Of a stretch of DNA of 64,000 bases, positions 1 to 16,100 are shown in pieces. The DNA lies in the NCBI GenBank assembly GCA_947568835.1, contig OX387611.1, positions 1,058,001 to 1,122,000 on the forward strand. Reading direction: 5' to 3'. The translations under genes were made by a program, and so were the position numbers. Below the pieces are notes generated by a model. That model had not been told where the DNA came from. It was given only the letters and a program-made list of their open reading frames with translations, and did no database searches. Source of the DNA: Protonemura montana (lineage: Eukaryota; Arthropoda; Insecta; Plecoptera; Nemouridae). The first letter of the stretch is position 1; every line of letters starts with the position of its first letter.

Positions 1-4526
<4,526 letters not shown>

Positions 4527-5600
4527 TTCGACGTCGCCGTCTGGCCCTCGAACAACGTCTGCCGCGAGGGGGGGGGGGGGGGGCTACAGCGGGGGCGGTT
4601 TTCCGGGCTTTTTCGCGAGGTTTCGGCGATCTCTTGAATGTTTATCTCGCCGCGGATTCCGTTTTTTTTTTTTCGTTTGCGTCAAGTTTCCGAGAGGAAT
4701 AAAGTTGGGTTACGATCGAGCTGTTTCTCCGTTGTTCACGTTTAGCGACTTGGTTTGAACCGCGCTGACTTTCTTGGTTACGTTTTCCGTTGCGTGACGT
4801 TTTCTTCGGCACGGAATCACTTCTCGGAAACCGACCCCCGTCTCGCCCAAGACTCTGTCTTTCAGAAATCTCTGACTCGTTGCCAGGGAAACGTGGAATC
4901 GATTCGAATCTTGCGCTTGGCTTCTGTTTCGATCGGAGGAATACAAAACGCGAGTTATTTATTGGCTTCCTTGGGCAAGCGGAGCTTCGAGCCCCTAAAT
5001 TCGGCCGCGTTTTCTTTTCAGCCCGAGCTTCGATTTCTTTCAATTCGTAAACGTAATCGCGCCCCACGCCCTCTCCGACACCGATTAAAAGAAAATTAAT
5101 TACGAATCGAAAGCATGGACAAAAATATAATAATAAAAATCTTGAGTTTATATAAATAAGGTTAAAAATATTCTATTTTTTCTTCTCACATTTAAGGCTT
5201 CGTTAGGTTTTAGCAAATTACTCGGTAAGCAAACAACAACAACACTTTTAAGTTAGATTTTGTTTTCACGGTTTGGTTCCGACGAAAAAAGAGCGACGTT
5301 CGTTTTGTTTGTTCGCGTAAAAAAACATTCCGCAGTTTTCCCGCGATCCCGCTCGCAGCGTTCCCGTTCGTCTCCCAAACCCGCGGGAACTTCCGACGGG
5401 ACTTCGTCGAGCGGCAGCCTCCGTCCTCGGAAACCGCGGGTTTCTGGGCCGCGGCTGCGTTTGTTTTGCGTTTCTATGACCAACTTCGTGCTTTGAAACT
5501 CTGCGGCGCGCGCGAAGCGCAATGGCGGCGACGACTGCAGCTTGAAATAAATTAAAACATACAGTGAATGGAACCTGACTCCATTTTTTGTACCCTTCCC
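4527..5600 (+). other. ARF1 3' untranslated region and GC-rich flank
   Basis: Begins after the TAG at 4524-4526. A run of 16 G lies at 4568-4583. An AATAAA signal at 4698-4703 could end a short message; further AATAAA-like sites lie near 5128 and 5545. The stretch 4730-5530 is rich in CpG, but I see no protein I recognise in any frame. Confidence 0.5.
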
Positions 5601-5611
5601 TTTTCTCCATA

Positions 5612-6262
5612 GCATAGGATCCAGCCAACTGATCTAAAATAACCTGGAAAGAGCATAGGATCCAGCCAGCTGATCTCAAATAACCTGGATCGAGCATAGG
5701 ATCCAGCCAGCTGATCTCAAATAACCTGGATAGAGCATAGGATCCAGCCAGCTGATCTCAAATAACCTGGATAGAGCATAGGATCCAGCCAACTGATCTA
5801 AAATAACCTGGATAGAGCATAGGATCCAGTCGGCTAATCTCAAATAACCTGGATAGAACATAGGATCCAGTCAGCTGATCTCAAATAACCTGTATAGAGC
5901 ATAGGATCCAGCCAGCTGATCTCAAATAACCTGGATAGAGCATAGGATCCAGCCAACTGATCTAAAATAACCTGGATAGAGCATAGGATCCAGTCGGCTA
6001 ATCTCAAATAACCTGGATAGAGTGTAGGATCCAGCTAGCTGATCTTAAATAACCTGGATAGGGCATAGGATCCAGCCAGCTGATCTCAAATAACCTGGAT
6101 AGAGCACAAGATCCAGCCAGCTGATCTCAAATAACCTGGATAGAGCATAGGATCCAGTTAGCTGATGAAAATAACCTGGATGGAGCATAGAATCCAGTTA
6201 GCTGATGAAAATAACCTGGATAGAGCATAGAATCCAGCTTTAAATAACATGGATAGAGCAAA
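5612..6262 (+). repeat. 41-bp minisatellite, about 16 copies
   Basis: The unit contains GGATAGAGCATAGGATCCAG followed by CCAGCTGATCTCAAATAACC. The right end degrades (variants with AGTTAGCTGATGAAAATAAC). The same family forms two other arrays, at 25205-25890 in the same orientation and at 55350-56697 inverted. Confidence 0.92.
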
Positions 6263-7002
6263 TGGAATAGAAGCTGGTATCGATGGGCTAGAGAAGAATC
6301 CAGTTCCTGGCACACGGGTGGTGTTCTTATGTTATTTTAGAGAAATAAATGCAGTAAGTTTATCAAGAAATATTATGATTGTAGCAGGCATTTATTTCTA
6401 TGTTGATGAAAAGAAATGAAACAAGCAGTATTCAGAAGAAGAAACTTGTTTGGATTACCAAGGAAATTCATCGAATGCATGAATGAGCGTACAGAGTAAG
6501 TACATCAATCATAAAAATGTTACTTGTGAAGGGGATTTCAATGTTGACGAGTCAGATATTTCTACGCTCAAGGAAACAAATCTAATCGAGACAAGAGACT
6601 GAAGTACGATCCTTCGGAGGTAACTCGCTGGACTATAAAATCATGGGACTCCCTGAGTCTGAGCGACTCGCTGGAAGTTATTTAGATTCAGTTTCATTAA
6701 AACTATTTGTCTGATCGAGATAAGACAAACATTTCTGAAATCGTCGTGCTTTAGGGAACAGTAATCAAACTATTGCTATCGAAATTGTATTTACTGGTGA
6801 GATTTCGGCGTTGAAACACGGGCGGAGCTTTATACTCATTTTAACACAATTAAAAACAATGATTTCATTTGGAATGAGATAAGTAAGATGTCTGAAAACT
6901 TTTTTTTCTCTCAAGATAAGCATTGTAGATTTAATAAAAAATTGTGAATTACTTAACTTTATTACTACTTGGGATCAATAAAGCAGCAAAAATAGGTTTT
7001 AT
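6263..7002. other. no recognisable feature
   Basis: AT-rich, no long frame, no repeat recognised. Confidence 0.5.
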
Positions 7003-7110
7003 TATAACCGTCTCAAAAATTGATGCCCAAACGGGGACATCAATTTGGGCATCAATTTTTGAGACAGTTGTAGTGTTTTTCAGTGGTTTCATCCTAATAC
7101 AGCAAGGATA
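7003..7110. mobile_element. palindromic remnant of the tRNA-headed SINE
   Basis: ACCGTCTCAAAAATTGATGC is followed within a few bases by its inverse (GCATCAATTTTTGAGAC), then by TAGTGTT and the tail motif TTTCATCCTAATACAGCAA. These are the sequences that border the tRNA-like head elsewhere (for example 18990-19030). The head itself has been lost, leaving a hairpin. Confidence 0.65.
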
Positions 7111-7759
7111 GATCACAGATTAGATGTTTATTAAAATAATAGATTCATATAAAATATGATACAAACATTATTATTGATGAGTTAGACAAAGTTTACAAGG
7201 TGTATAATTACTACCTATGATTACTACCATCACAATAATTGATCACTTGGAAAGATATTCAGGCTTTTTTCTAGTATCCCGTTATTGACACACTTCTGAA
7301 GCTAATATTAGCACATCAATTATGTTATGTTGTGTGGGAGGCTGTTGAATAATTTTGTTGACAAAAATATGGCGTTTTCTTGGCCTGTTTTTGATTTGTA
7401 GTTTCCTAGTTGTTTCAGTAGAAGAGACATTCCTTTTATATTTTGCAGGTTTTGTAAAGATAAACAAAAGTATTGTTTTAACTTTTAATATCAAGTTCTC
7501 TCATGTTGAGGAAAAGTTAAACAATTGGTTAGGATCTTATCGGATAAATTTCCAGCAACTTTAATGACGCCTTTTATTTGCAAAAACAAATTAACTGACA
7601 GTTATGTTAATGCAGCCTCCAGCCAATAATATGTTTGAACATTCGCTCGCCAACTCTGCCGCGAACTCTAGCGGGAGTTGTGCTAACTGTTGGTTTTATT
7701 AGCACACGCTAGATCGCGCTGCATGCCACTTTTCAAGCAAGCTTTGCTAACAAACGGCG

Positions 7760-7772
7760 GTCGCTAGGCAAC
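7760..7772 (+). promoter_or_regulatory. X-box-like (RFX) motif
   Basis: GTCGCTAGGCAAC is a two-half-site palindrome (GTCGCT, one base, GGCAAC) that fits the RFX X-box pattern found upstream of many ciliary genes. It lies about 215 bp upstream of the ATG at 7988. One motif alone occurs by chance often enough that this is suggestive only. Confidence 0.4.
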
Positions 7773-7987
7773 GAGAACATTGCTTTAAAAAAAACCACAC
7801 CTTGATTCAGTCACAACTTGTCGTTGATCAGGATTTTTTTTTAATTTGATCGCCGCAATTTGTTTATTATCGACGAATAATATCAGACGAAATAAGTAAC
7901 TGACATCAATGTTTCGGAAATCCGATGATAGCAAGACCTCGTTGAAACCTATATGTATATGAAATAACGTAATTGCTATCTTCTGCA

Positions 7988-8529
7988 ATGGAAGGAATAA
8001 TTCCATCCATCGAGGCTAACAAAGTCGGGCCGAATTCTAAATATTGGTCACCTGTATTCTGCAGTGTTGACAAATACCTGACCAGAGCAGAGGATCCAGT
8101 AGGCCATGAGGTAGGTACTTACAGCGCAACAGGGGAGACCGTGAGATTCTCTAATCTATACTTCAATTTTTCTAAGAAGGTCGTTTTCGTTGCCAACTTT
8201 AAATACAAAATAACTTTCAAGCATATGAGATTCAACATTTGGTTGCCATGGAGATGCTGAGATCGCCTGACAGAGCATATCAATTCTGCTATCTTATGTT
8301 ACCACGGGTATAAGCAGCCCATTCCTGCGCCATCGATGCAATTGTTTTTACCTAATGTTTTTTTTTCGTAACCAATTCAAGATGTAAACGCCTTTTCACT
8401 GTAACGACTCATTCAAATGTTTCCAAACGATAGCTCCGCGGCTATCCATCGGACTAGATCCAACGTACGATATTAACTTTATCCATAAGAAAAATGTGAC
8501 ATTCCGTGAAGGTTTGGATGCCCGAACAG
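7988..8529 (+). CDS. candidate small gene, two exons, unrecognised product
   Basis: The ATG at 7988 (an upstream in-frame ATG lies at 7973) opens an exon reading MEGIIPSIEANKVGPNSKYW and onward, ending at GAG-GTAGG near 8110-8114. An acceptor at 8432-8433 opens a second exon (8434-8529) that reads PRLSIGLDPTYDINFIHKK and onward, ending before GTATGT. The frames agree only if the first donor is GTACTT at 8115, giving the junction HEV-A-PRLS. The last exon was not found, so the gene is partial or broken. The composition looks coding (few hydrophobic runs, many charged and aromatic residues). I do not recognise the family. The X-box-like site upstream would suit a ciliary microtubule protein, which is inference. 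Confidence 0.4.
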
Positions 8530-8895
8530 GTATGTAATACTGATCAATAACGAAACCGTCCGGAAACTAATGTTATTGGTTAACCAAAACCTCGTTCAAA
8601 TTTGCAATGTAAAAATTTTGCCATTGACACTATCTGAAAATTGATAGCAATGTGTCTAAACTATTTTAATACAATTTTCCTGCAATCCAGAAAAAAAAAG
8701 TTAAACTGGTGAATTTAAAGAAACATTGTGGATTTTGAAGGTGACCTGTAAATTTCGTCCGAATCGTTTATTAAATTTGCCCAGTTTTGGATATTTTTAT
8801 ACTTAATGACTGGCTGGCTGGCACATAAGAGGGAAGAATATTCCAGGGGTTTTCCAAAACCATGGAACCAGTGGTCACCGAACTTCACCCATTCT
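8530..8895. other. no recognisable feature
   Basis: AT-rich stretch between the candidate + gene and the coding-like - block. No repeat or RNA gene seen. Confidence 0.4.
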
Positions 8896-9276
8896 ACCAT
8901 AAACCGTGATCTTGTCCTAGATATTGTGACATGCGCTGAATTGCCTTCTTGTTCACTTCGGCTACCTTAAGCATGTATGAGTAAGCATTGTGGTGGACTT
9001 TAGACTTGCTGACCAGGGCGTGTTTGGCTAGGAGGCACGCGAGCGAGTGGCCTAAAACGCACATGTCGGGCGTGGCACAGGTAGGGGTATATAGATCACC
9101 GGCGTGGTGATTGAGGGAGTCTTCCAAGAGGGTCTGTGCCGAGATCCAGAGAGCGCGTGTGTAGCTAAGACCGCGATAGGGTCCTCTGGCTGTTTGACTG
9201 GTCCGCCGAGGCAAACCCAGGCATCGACGTGTTCGCCGAATAACCGTGTGCGAGCAGTGGTATGTGTCAACTGCAT
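8896..9276 (-). pseudogene. coding-like segment with one frameshift, unrecognised
   Basis: On the - strand one frame from 9276 reads TRLFGEHVDAWVCLGGPVKQ and PEDPIAVLATHA. Around 9165-9175 a second frame takes over (LWISAQTLLEDSLNHHAGDL, then VLGHSLACLLAKHALVSKSK and SYMLKVAEVNKKAIQRMSQY) and ends at a TAG at 8896-8898. The two pieces read as one protein interrupted by a single-base shift. Leucine and alanine spacing suggests an alpha-helical domain. I cannot name the family. It may be a 3'-terminal exon, a retro-inserted gene piece or an element-encoded protein. Confidence 0.4.
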
Positions 9277-9284
9277 TATCTGTG

Positions 9285-9545
9285 AGGTTGAGAACTATCT
9301 GTCGAAGTGGATGGAAGCATAGAGACTACGGTGGATCTGAACTTATCTTGAATAAGATCTTATCTTGAACAATGTTGTTGTTGAGAACTATCTGTCGAAG
9401 TGGATGGAAGCATAGAGACTACGGTGGAACTGAACTTATCTTGAATAAGATCTTATCTTGAACAATGTTGTTGTTGAGAACTATCTGTCGAAGTGGATGG
9501 AAGCATAGAGACTACGGTGGAACTGCACTTATCTTGAATAATATC
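9285..9545 (+). repeat. 93-bp tandem repeat, 3 copies
   Basis: The unit begins GTTGAGAACTATCTGTCGAA and includes GAAGCATAGAGACTACGGTG and ATCTTATCTTGAACAATG. The last copy diverges. It sits directly upstream (on -) of the coding-like block and may belong to the same inserted sequence. Confidence 0.8.
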
Positions 9546-10650
9546 TCTGAATCTTATTGTTGTCTTGTATGAGTGTATCTGTACTAGGCTAAGCATTTTG
9601 TATTGTGCGGGATTATTTGTCGTCCAATAAACATATGCAATTAAAGTTTAAACATGCAGTACCAAGTGATCACTAGGTGACGGGTACCTCTCCCATAGCC
9701 AAGCGAGATCGAGTTACACCACGTGAGTACAGTGTGTACCGTCTGCAACCGTCACAATATATTGGCACATCTACCAGTTGAACACCAGAGTAAAACTCAT
9801 CTAATCATCACAGTGGCCATCTTAAGTAAGAAGTATTCTTCCTTATCAGACATCTCTGAAGTAATGGAGGTCCCCTCGACCTATTTGAATTTTTCACAAA
9901 GTGTAAATCATTCCTGTGTGCTTAAAATGGCTGGCAGAAATTGTCGTTTTAGATAAAATACTTTCAGCTAATTCCAGCTAATTTTTTTAATACAACAATT
10001 CCAGTTTAATACTAGTACATCTAGTTTACGATGGGGCCGCCCTTTGCTATTCAAGTATTTGTTATTTTCCTCCTTCTTTTGACTTAATTCAGTGACTGGT
10101 CAAATAGGTAACATCTTCATCAGACCGTGCCGAGCTCGAATCTCAGCCGGTCCATAATTTGCTCTTCATAAATCGGAAACTTGACTGAATTATTATCAAA
10201 AATATTCATCAGGTATTTAGTAATCAATCCATTCACACGCACTCGTCCACGTAGATCTGTTTTATGGTCGTCGGCTTCGGTGCCAATGGTCTACGGTTCG
10301 AGTTACCGACCGAAATCCAGGATTGATTGATTGATCGAGTACATTTTATATCTAATAGATTGCGCTGGGGGTTACCGAGCGTCTTAGCACGACTGCGTGT
10401 TCGGTGAAAATTAAAAAATAAGAGTAAATAAGGACACTGTGATTGTGTTTCGGAATTAGACTGACTTTCCTATAGTCAGCCTGTAAAGCTTTTCCGTGAT
10501 AGTTAAATAATAAAAAAAAAAAAATTACCGAACTGCTAACGGGACCGTGGTTCATAACCAAATTAAACATAAGGTGCGCTCGATGTCATGAACCTTCCCA
10601 GAAGGCCGGGTTTTCAAACGTCAACTTCTAATACGTGCATCTTTCTTTAC
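9546..10650. other. no clear gene; scattered tRNA-like B-box relics
   Basis: CCAATAAACATATGCAATTA at about 9625 resembles a polyadenylation region. GCTCGAATCTC near 10134 and GGTTCGAGTT near 10295 resemble pol III B-boxes of decayed tRNA-derived SINEs. Nothing here supports a protein. Confidence 0.35.
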
Positions 10651-10659
10651 AATATGTGG

Positions 10660-10745
10660 CCGTCTGCGCGGCACAATGGTAAAGTCGCTGCTTCAGTAAC
10701 GGCAGAGGAATCCGCTACCTGGATCGAATCCACTGGACTGTGGCA
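10660..10745 (+). mobile_element. tRNA-like SINE head relic
   Basis: GCGCGGCACAATGGTAAAGT resembles an A-box/D-arm and GGATCGAATCC is close to the B-box consensus GGTTCGANTCC, at tRNA-like spacing. Not a functional tRNA: acceptor stem pairing is not evident. Confidence 0.4.
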
Positions 10746-10934
10746 ACTTTTTACTGCTGGAATACGAAATCGTACATCCACCAGTTATAGCTGGAGTCGG
10801 GAGACTTAAAAATCTCAAAAATGATTGAAACAAACATATTACCGCTTGGTCGTGCGGTTTCAGGCATCGATTTCATTCTCGCCCGAACTAACCTATATCT
10901 CTCCTCATTTCTAACAAGCTTCTCTTCTCCATAG

Positions 10935-11020
10935 TTTGAAATGCTCATAACTCGTGTTCTAGTGATTAAGGTATCCGACTGCTGTGGGGCGAGTCCCGCT
11001 TTCGAATCCCGTCGTTTTTT
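10935..11020 (+). mobile_element. second tRNA-like SINE head relic
   Basis: TAGTGATTAAGG followed about 35 bp later by CTTTCGAATCCCGTCG resembles an A-box and B-box pair, then a T-rich stretch. A T-rich tail and lack of a clean cloverleaf point to a decayed SINE. Confidence 0.4.
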
Positions 11021-11309
11021 CGTTTTTTTTTTGTCAATAAGTAGTATGGTCAAGGATCTGAGCGCCATCAAGCGACTAGAAAATCCCAGGAAACGCGCCG
11101 AGATCTTTTGTACTTTATCTTCTGTAAAAAATTCAATTCGGCATCCCCCCACCCCCTACCCCCCACCATCCCATCATTATTTACCCAAAAAATCAAAAAC
11201 CAATTTTTTTGAAATGTTAGCCTTTTTTTGTCCAGGGCTGGGCGTTCTCTTCATAGGGGTATGACCGCCCTATGGCACGAGTGGTATTGGCCTATATGGT
11301 AGTGGTAAC

Positions 11310-11395
11310 AGTTCCTGCCCAACAGTTCCAGCCCAACATTTCCAGCCCAATAGTTCCAGCCCAACATTTCCAGCCCAACAGTTCTGGCGTAGGAG
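11310..11395 (+). repeat. about 15-bp minisatellite, 5-6 copies
   Basis: Units alternate CAGCCCAACAGTTC and CAGCCCAACATTTC. Short and imperfect. Confidence 0.8.
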
Positions 11396-11766
11396 TTCTT
11401 TACAGAAGTAAATGGAGCTCCAGGAATGTCAAGAGGATTTCGGGCAACAACAGAACGCTACTGACAACAAAATGTATTTTTACAATACTTTTAGAAGTGA
11501 TTTATTTTGCTTTGTACAAAATATCATCTTTGCTAGATATTCTATCATCACATGCAACAATGCTGCAACATGCAACAATGCTGTGTTGCAAGATTTGATT
11601 ATTTCTTTGTTTTACGACGAACTATCAACTGTTGTGCACAAACAAAACACAACTATATGTCTTATTCTGCGCACCATAGAATATGTTTTGAAACCTAGAT
11701 GGCGGTGCAATCGCCTGGCGCATGCGTTGCCACACCTATAAGGCACTCGACTGTTGCGTGTGCGCC

Positions 11767-11780
11767 GTCTCCATGGCAAC
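11767..11780. promoter_or_regulatory. X-box-like (RFX) motif
   Basis: GTCTCCATGGCAAC is a near-perfect X-box palindrome (GTCTCC-AT-GGCAAC) inside a CpG-containing patch at 11690-11790. There is no convincing gene start beside it. It lies 2.5 kb upstream of the coding-like block on the - strand. Confidence 0.3.
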
Positions 11781-11799
11781 GTTACCGTAGATTGGATAA

Positions 11800-12898
11800 C
11801 AACAAACAATAAAAGCCCGATATATATTTTTGTTTTACATGCGGTGTTTTTTTTACATAATATTTTTATTTACAAAACATTTTTTTAACCATTCGTTAAA
11901 CTAACCATTCGTTAGCAGAACTACAGACGTGTATTCCACTCGGTTTCTTTTTATGGCATTTTTTTTTTGTAATAAGTCGATTGTTTTTAATTGTTAAAAT
12001 GCAATCGGATTAAACCTCTTTTATTTCCTGCAGAAAATGTGATTGATTGAACTGAATGTCTGCGGATGAACTCCAAGTCGTTGAACATTTCTAAAGTGTG
12101 GTCCTCGCGCCCCACTGGGGTAAGTGGAGGTGCACGATATACTTTTCTGGAGAGCTTCACATAATTACTAAACACATTTCAGAAATATATTTTTTTTTAG
12201 TTTTAAGCATGGACAACTCCATGAATGAAATATTTACTTTTTTTCTGCTTTTTTTCTAACCTGAAAGTAACACATTTTTGTGTTGATTTGACACCAAACG
12301 ACTCATCTGTGATCTGTTTCTACGAGGGGCACACAGATGTCGATAGTTTGGGAAACACTGGTGCAGATAATTCCGATTTCCCGTGGTTTAAACGGAAGAG
12401 ATACAAAAAAATCTTTACAGCAAAAATTGGGACTTGGCGCTCTGGTGACAGAACGAACATTCATTCTTACCACGCTCCTAATTTAGGACCTTACAGACTT
12501 AACAGCGTTTGAAATCAGTTATAATAACGGTAATCATTCGATCCATTAGCAGTACAAGTGGTTTTTCTGTAGCTAAAACTAAATTACTCTTTTCTTTCTA
12601 TTCAAAAATTCGCTACAGTCACAACAGACACTTTTAAGGCTTGTGTTAGTGTTTTATCAAATGAAACTTAAAGATATCCACACGAATTTCTGTTTCTTGT
12701 GCGTTTAGAATAAGTACATATTTGTTCGTAGGTTGGAATGTAGCGCAGAAGACAACCTCCTGACGATTCTATTACAAAATGGCCGACTCTTGCAAATGGC
12801 CGCCAGCCGTCAGCTGACCTTGAAACGTCACACAAAGCGTCCACGTGTCGCTGACGTCACTAGAACCGAGACTCACTTCGGAAAGCGAATTTCTGATG
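11800..12898. other. probable 3' flank of the receptor gene; possible hAT-like end
   Basis: Lies downstream (on -) of the receptor stop codon at 12899-12901, so part is likely its 3' untranslated region. TTTATT at about 12018, the reverse of AATAAA, is a possible polyadenylation signal. GTTTGGGAAACACTG near 12350 looks like one end of an hAT-type element; its partner end was not found. Confidence 0.35.
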
Positions 12899-13102
12899 CT
12901 ATTTCAGCCGCTTGAAGCCCGCGCCTTCGTGCCCGAGCTTGAGTTCTTCGTAAAGAGATGGCGCCACCTCAGTCGCTGCTGCGGTCGAGACGTGCAGCGT
13001 TTCTTGTTTCCAGCCGGCGGTGGGCTGTGGGCTGGATGCTGGGTTCACACCGTGGCCACCGGAGAGCGTCACGTCGCCCACCGATGTTGAAAGACCGTTA
13101 CC
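12899..13102 (-). CDS. receptor exon 20: cytoplasmic tail and stop
   Basis: Acceptor TTCCTCAG at 13103-13110; phase 0 from the preceding exon. Reads GNGLSTSVGDVTLSGGHG and later TEVAPSLYEELKLGHEGAG, ending TAG at 12899-12901. Chosen as the last exon because the donor CAG-GTACGA at 15577 fits it exactly. The alternative is reading through that donor to TGA at 15538, adding 12 residues. Confidence 0.75.
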   Translation of the reverse strand, partial: GNGLSTSVGDVTLSGGHGVNPASSPQPTAGWKQETLHVSTAAATEVAPSLYEELKLGHEGAGFKRLK

Positions 13103-16100
13103 CTGAGGAATCTGTGCGTGTAGAGAGTCGTGTTAACCAAACATCGGGCTAAGCTAGACTTTAATTCCGTTGACACACATCCTTTTGTCTTATCATATTT
13201 GAAAATATAATTTAGAATGTGGTATTTATGCTGTCACATGAAACAAAATTGGGTGTTGGGGGTAGGTAAGTGAGTTAGCAACACAGCTTAGATGGTCGAG
13301 TCGAGACGGGTTGAAATGTTGACACCTGACAAGATGGACATGAATCGAACAAAGACCCTCCTGATGGGAAGGGGTGGGGGTAGGTACGTGAGTTGGCAAC
13401 ACAGCTTAGATGGTCGAGTCGAGACGGGTTGAAATGTTGACACCTGACAAGATGGACATGAATCGAACAAAGACCCTACTGATGGGAAGGGGTGGGGATA
13501 GGTACGTGAGTTGGCAACACAGCTTAGATGGTCGAGTCGAGACGGGTTGAAATGTTGACACCTGACAAGATGGACATGAATCGAACAAAGACCCTCCTGA
13601 TGGGAAGGGGTGGGGGTAGGTACGTGAGTTGGCAACACAGCTTAGATGGTCGAGTCGAGACGGGTTGAAATGTTGACACCTGACAAGATGGACATGAATC
13701 GAACAAAGACCCTACTGATGGGAAGGGGTGGGGATAGGTACGTGAGTTGGCAACACAGCTTAGATGGTCGAGTCGAGACGGGTTGAAATGTTGACACCTG
13801 ACAAGATGGACATGAATCAAACAAAGACCCTCCTGATGGGAAGGGGTGGGGGTAGGTTAGTGAGTTGGCAACACAGCTTAGATGGTCGAGTCGAGACGGG
13901 TTGAAATGTTGACACCTGACAAGATGGACATGAATCGAACAAAGACCCTCCTGATGGAAAGGGGTGGGGGTAGGTTCGTGAGTTGGCAACACTGCTTAGA
14001 TGGTCGAGTCGAGACGGGTTGAAATGTTGACACCTGACAAGATGGACATGAATCGAACAAAGACCCTCCTGATGGGAAGGGGTGGGGATAGGTACGTGAG
14101 TTGGCAACACAGCTTAGATGGTCGAGTCGAGACGGGTTGAAATGTTGACACCTGACAAGATGGACATGAATCGAACAAAGACCCTCCTGATGGGAAGGGG
14201 TGGGGGTAGGTTAGTGAGTTGGCAACACAGCTTAGATGGTCGAGTCGAGACGGGTTGAAATGTTGACACCTGACAAGATGGACATGAATCGAACAAAGAC
14301 CCTCCTGATGGGAAGGGGTGGGGGTAGGTACGTGAGTTGGCAACACAGCTTAGATGGTCGAGTCGAGACGGGTTGAAATGTTGACACCTGACAAGATGGA
14401 CATGAATCGAACAAAGACCCTTCTGATGGGAAGTGGTGGGGGTAGGTACGTGAGTTGGCAACACAGCTTAGATGGTCGAGTCGAGACAGGTTGAAATGTT
14501 GACACCTGACAAGATGGACATGAATCGAACAAAGACCCTCCTGATGGGAAGGGGTGGGGGTAGGTACGTGAGTTGGCAACACAGCTTAGATGGTCGAGTC
14601 GAGACGGGTTGAAATGTTGACACCTGACAAGATGGACATGAATCGAACAAAGACCCTCCTGATGGGAAGGGGTGGGGGTAGGTACGTGAGTTGGCAACAC
14701 AGCTTAGATGGTCGAGTCGAGACGGGTTGAAATGTTGACACCTGACAAGATGGACATGAATCGAACAAAGACCCTCCTGATGGGAAGGGGTGGGGGTAGG
14801 TACGTGAGTTGGCAACACAGCTTAGATGGTCGAGTCGAGACGGGTTGAAATGTTGACACCTGACAAGATGGACATGAATCAAACAAAGACCCTTCTGATG
14901 GGAAGGGGTGGGGGTAGGCACGTGAGTTGGCAACACAGCTTAGATGGTCGAGTCGAGACGGGTTGAAATGTTGACACCTGACAAGATGGACATGAATTGA
15001 ACCCCGAAAATAGATAAAATCATCAATTACCGTTCCAGTTTAATAGATAAAAACGAGATTCGTAGAAACGTTACCAAGCATCTAAAAATTACTAATTACG
15101 AGTAACCTCGGTCTCTATCCCCATTGAAAGGATCTCTTATCTAACACTGCGAAGCTGGCATTTGTGTGCCCAGATAGCTCAGTTGGTCTAGAGCACCTGA
15201 CCTTCATTAGGGAAGTCCCGGGTTCGTTCGCACTTTATCCCAACCTATCTTTGTTTCCATCCTTTGCTTGCTGGTTTCAGCTCACTATTACAAACACCAA
15301 AAAAGCCAAACCCTTTTCAGTTTTGATTGTTTTTAGACTCATGTCTACTTGATGTAACTCAGCACTAGTTTTGAAAAAAACTATTTGAACTGGGTTTTGA
15401 ATGCTAAATGAAGAACAACTAAATTTCCTAACATTTCGTAACTTTTACTTGTTACTTCTTCCAGGGTCAGAGCAGTCCTGAAAATTTTCCGATAAAAAAA
15501 GAACCACATAAAATGATAACAATTACCTAGTTCGGTTTCATTTTATAAAGTTTCTGTTTGGTCGCATTGTTCGTACCTGCACGTGGTCCATGTTGACTTC
15601 TCGCAGGTAGCTCGGGTTCTCGAATGCCACGCCCGGCGACTTGTTGCCACGGAGTCTGCGCATTCGAATAAACCACACGACTGCAACGACCAACGCGGCC
15701 GTTACGAACAACGCCAAGACCACGCCTACTGCCACGCCCACGTGAGAGCTGTCGCCGTCTAGCGGACAGAGGGAGAAACAACACGAAATCAGCAAAGAGC
15801 TAGACGTTGATCCCCGTCGATTGTTTCTTACGGTTATACGATTATAACATCATAAAATAGTATTCTAATTTATCTTTTGAATAAGTATAAGCCTGAGTTC
15901 GAAACTATGCTATTGAGGCGGCAATTTCCATAAAAATATTGCACGACACTTCGATCGAGGTGCCGTGCAATATTGCAAAAAAAATCAAAAAAGCACATAT
16001 GTGCAAAAAAGCACAGAAATGTTCTCAAAAGCTGACACTGGCTGCGCATTCTGAACCAAATTTGGGATATAAAAGTATTTTTTTTTTGTTCAGAGAATTA

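Noticed and set aside
4642-5697. Several 80-140-codon frames on both strands downstream of ARF1
   Set aside because: High GC leaves many frames open; they overlap each other, show no recognisable domain, and fall in the likely 3' untranslated region.
9655-9770. Possible LTR end with primer binding site (near ATATTGGCAC)
   Set aside because: No second LTR, no gag or pol frame nearby, and no recognisable tRNA complement.
13288-14936. Series of 116-codon frames on the - strand
   Set aside because: Same frame seen once per 118-bp unit; overlapping shadows of a minisatellite.
15538-15576. Receptor C-terminus ending at the TGA at 15538
   Set aside because: A good donor (CAG-GTACGA) precedes it and an exon at 13102-12899 continues the frame in phase with a charged, tail-like sequence. 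Kept only as an alternative.
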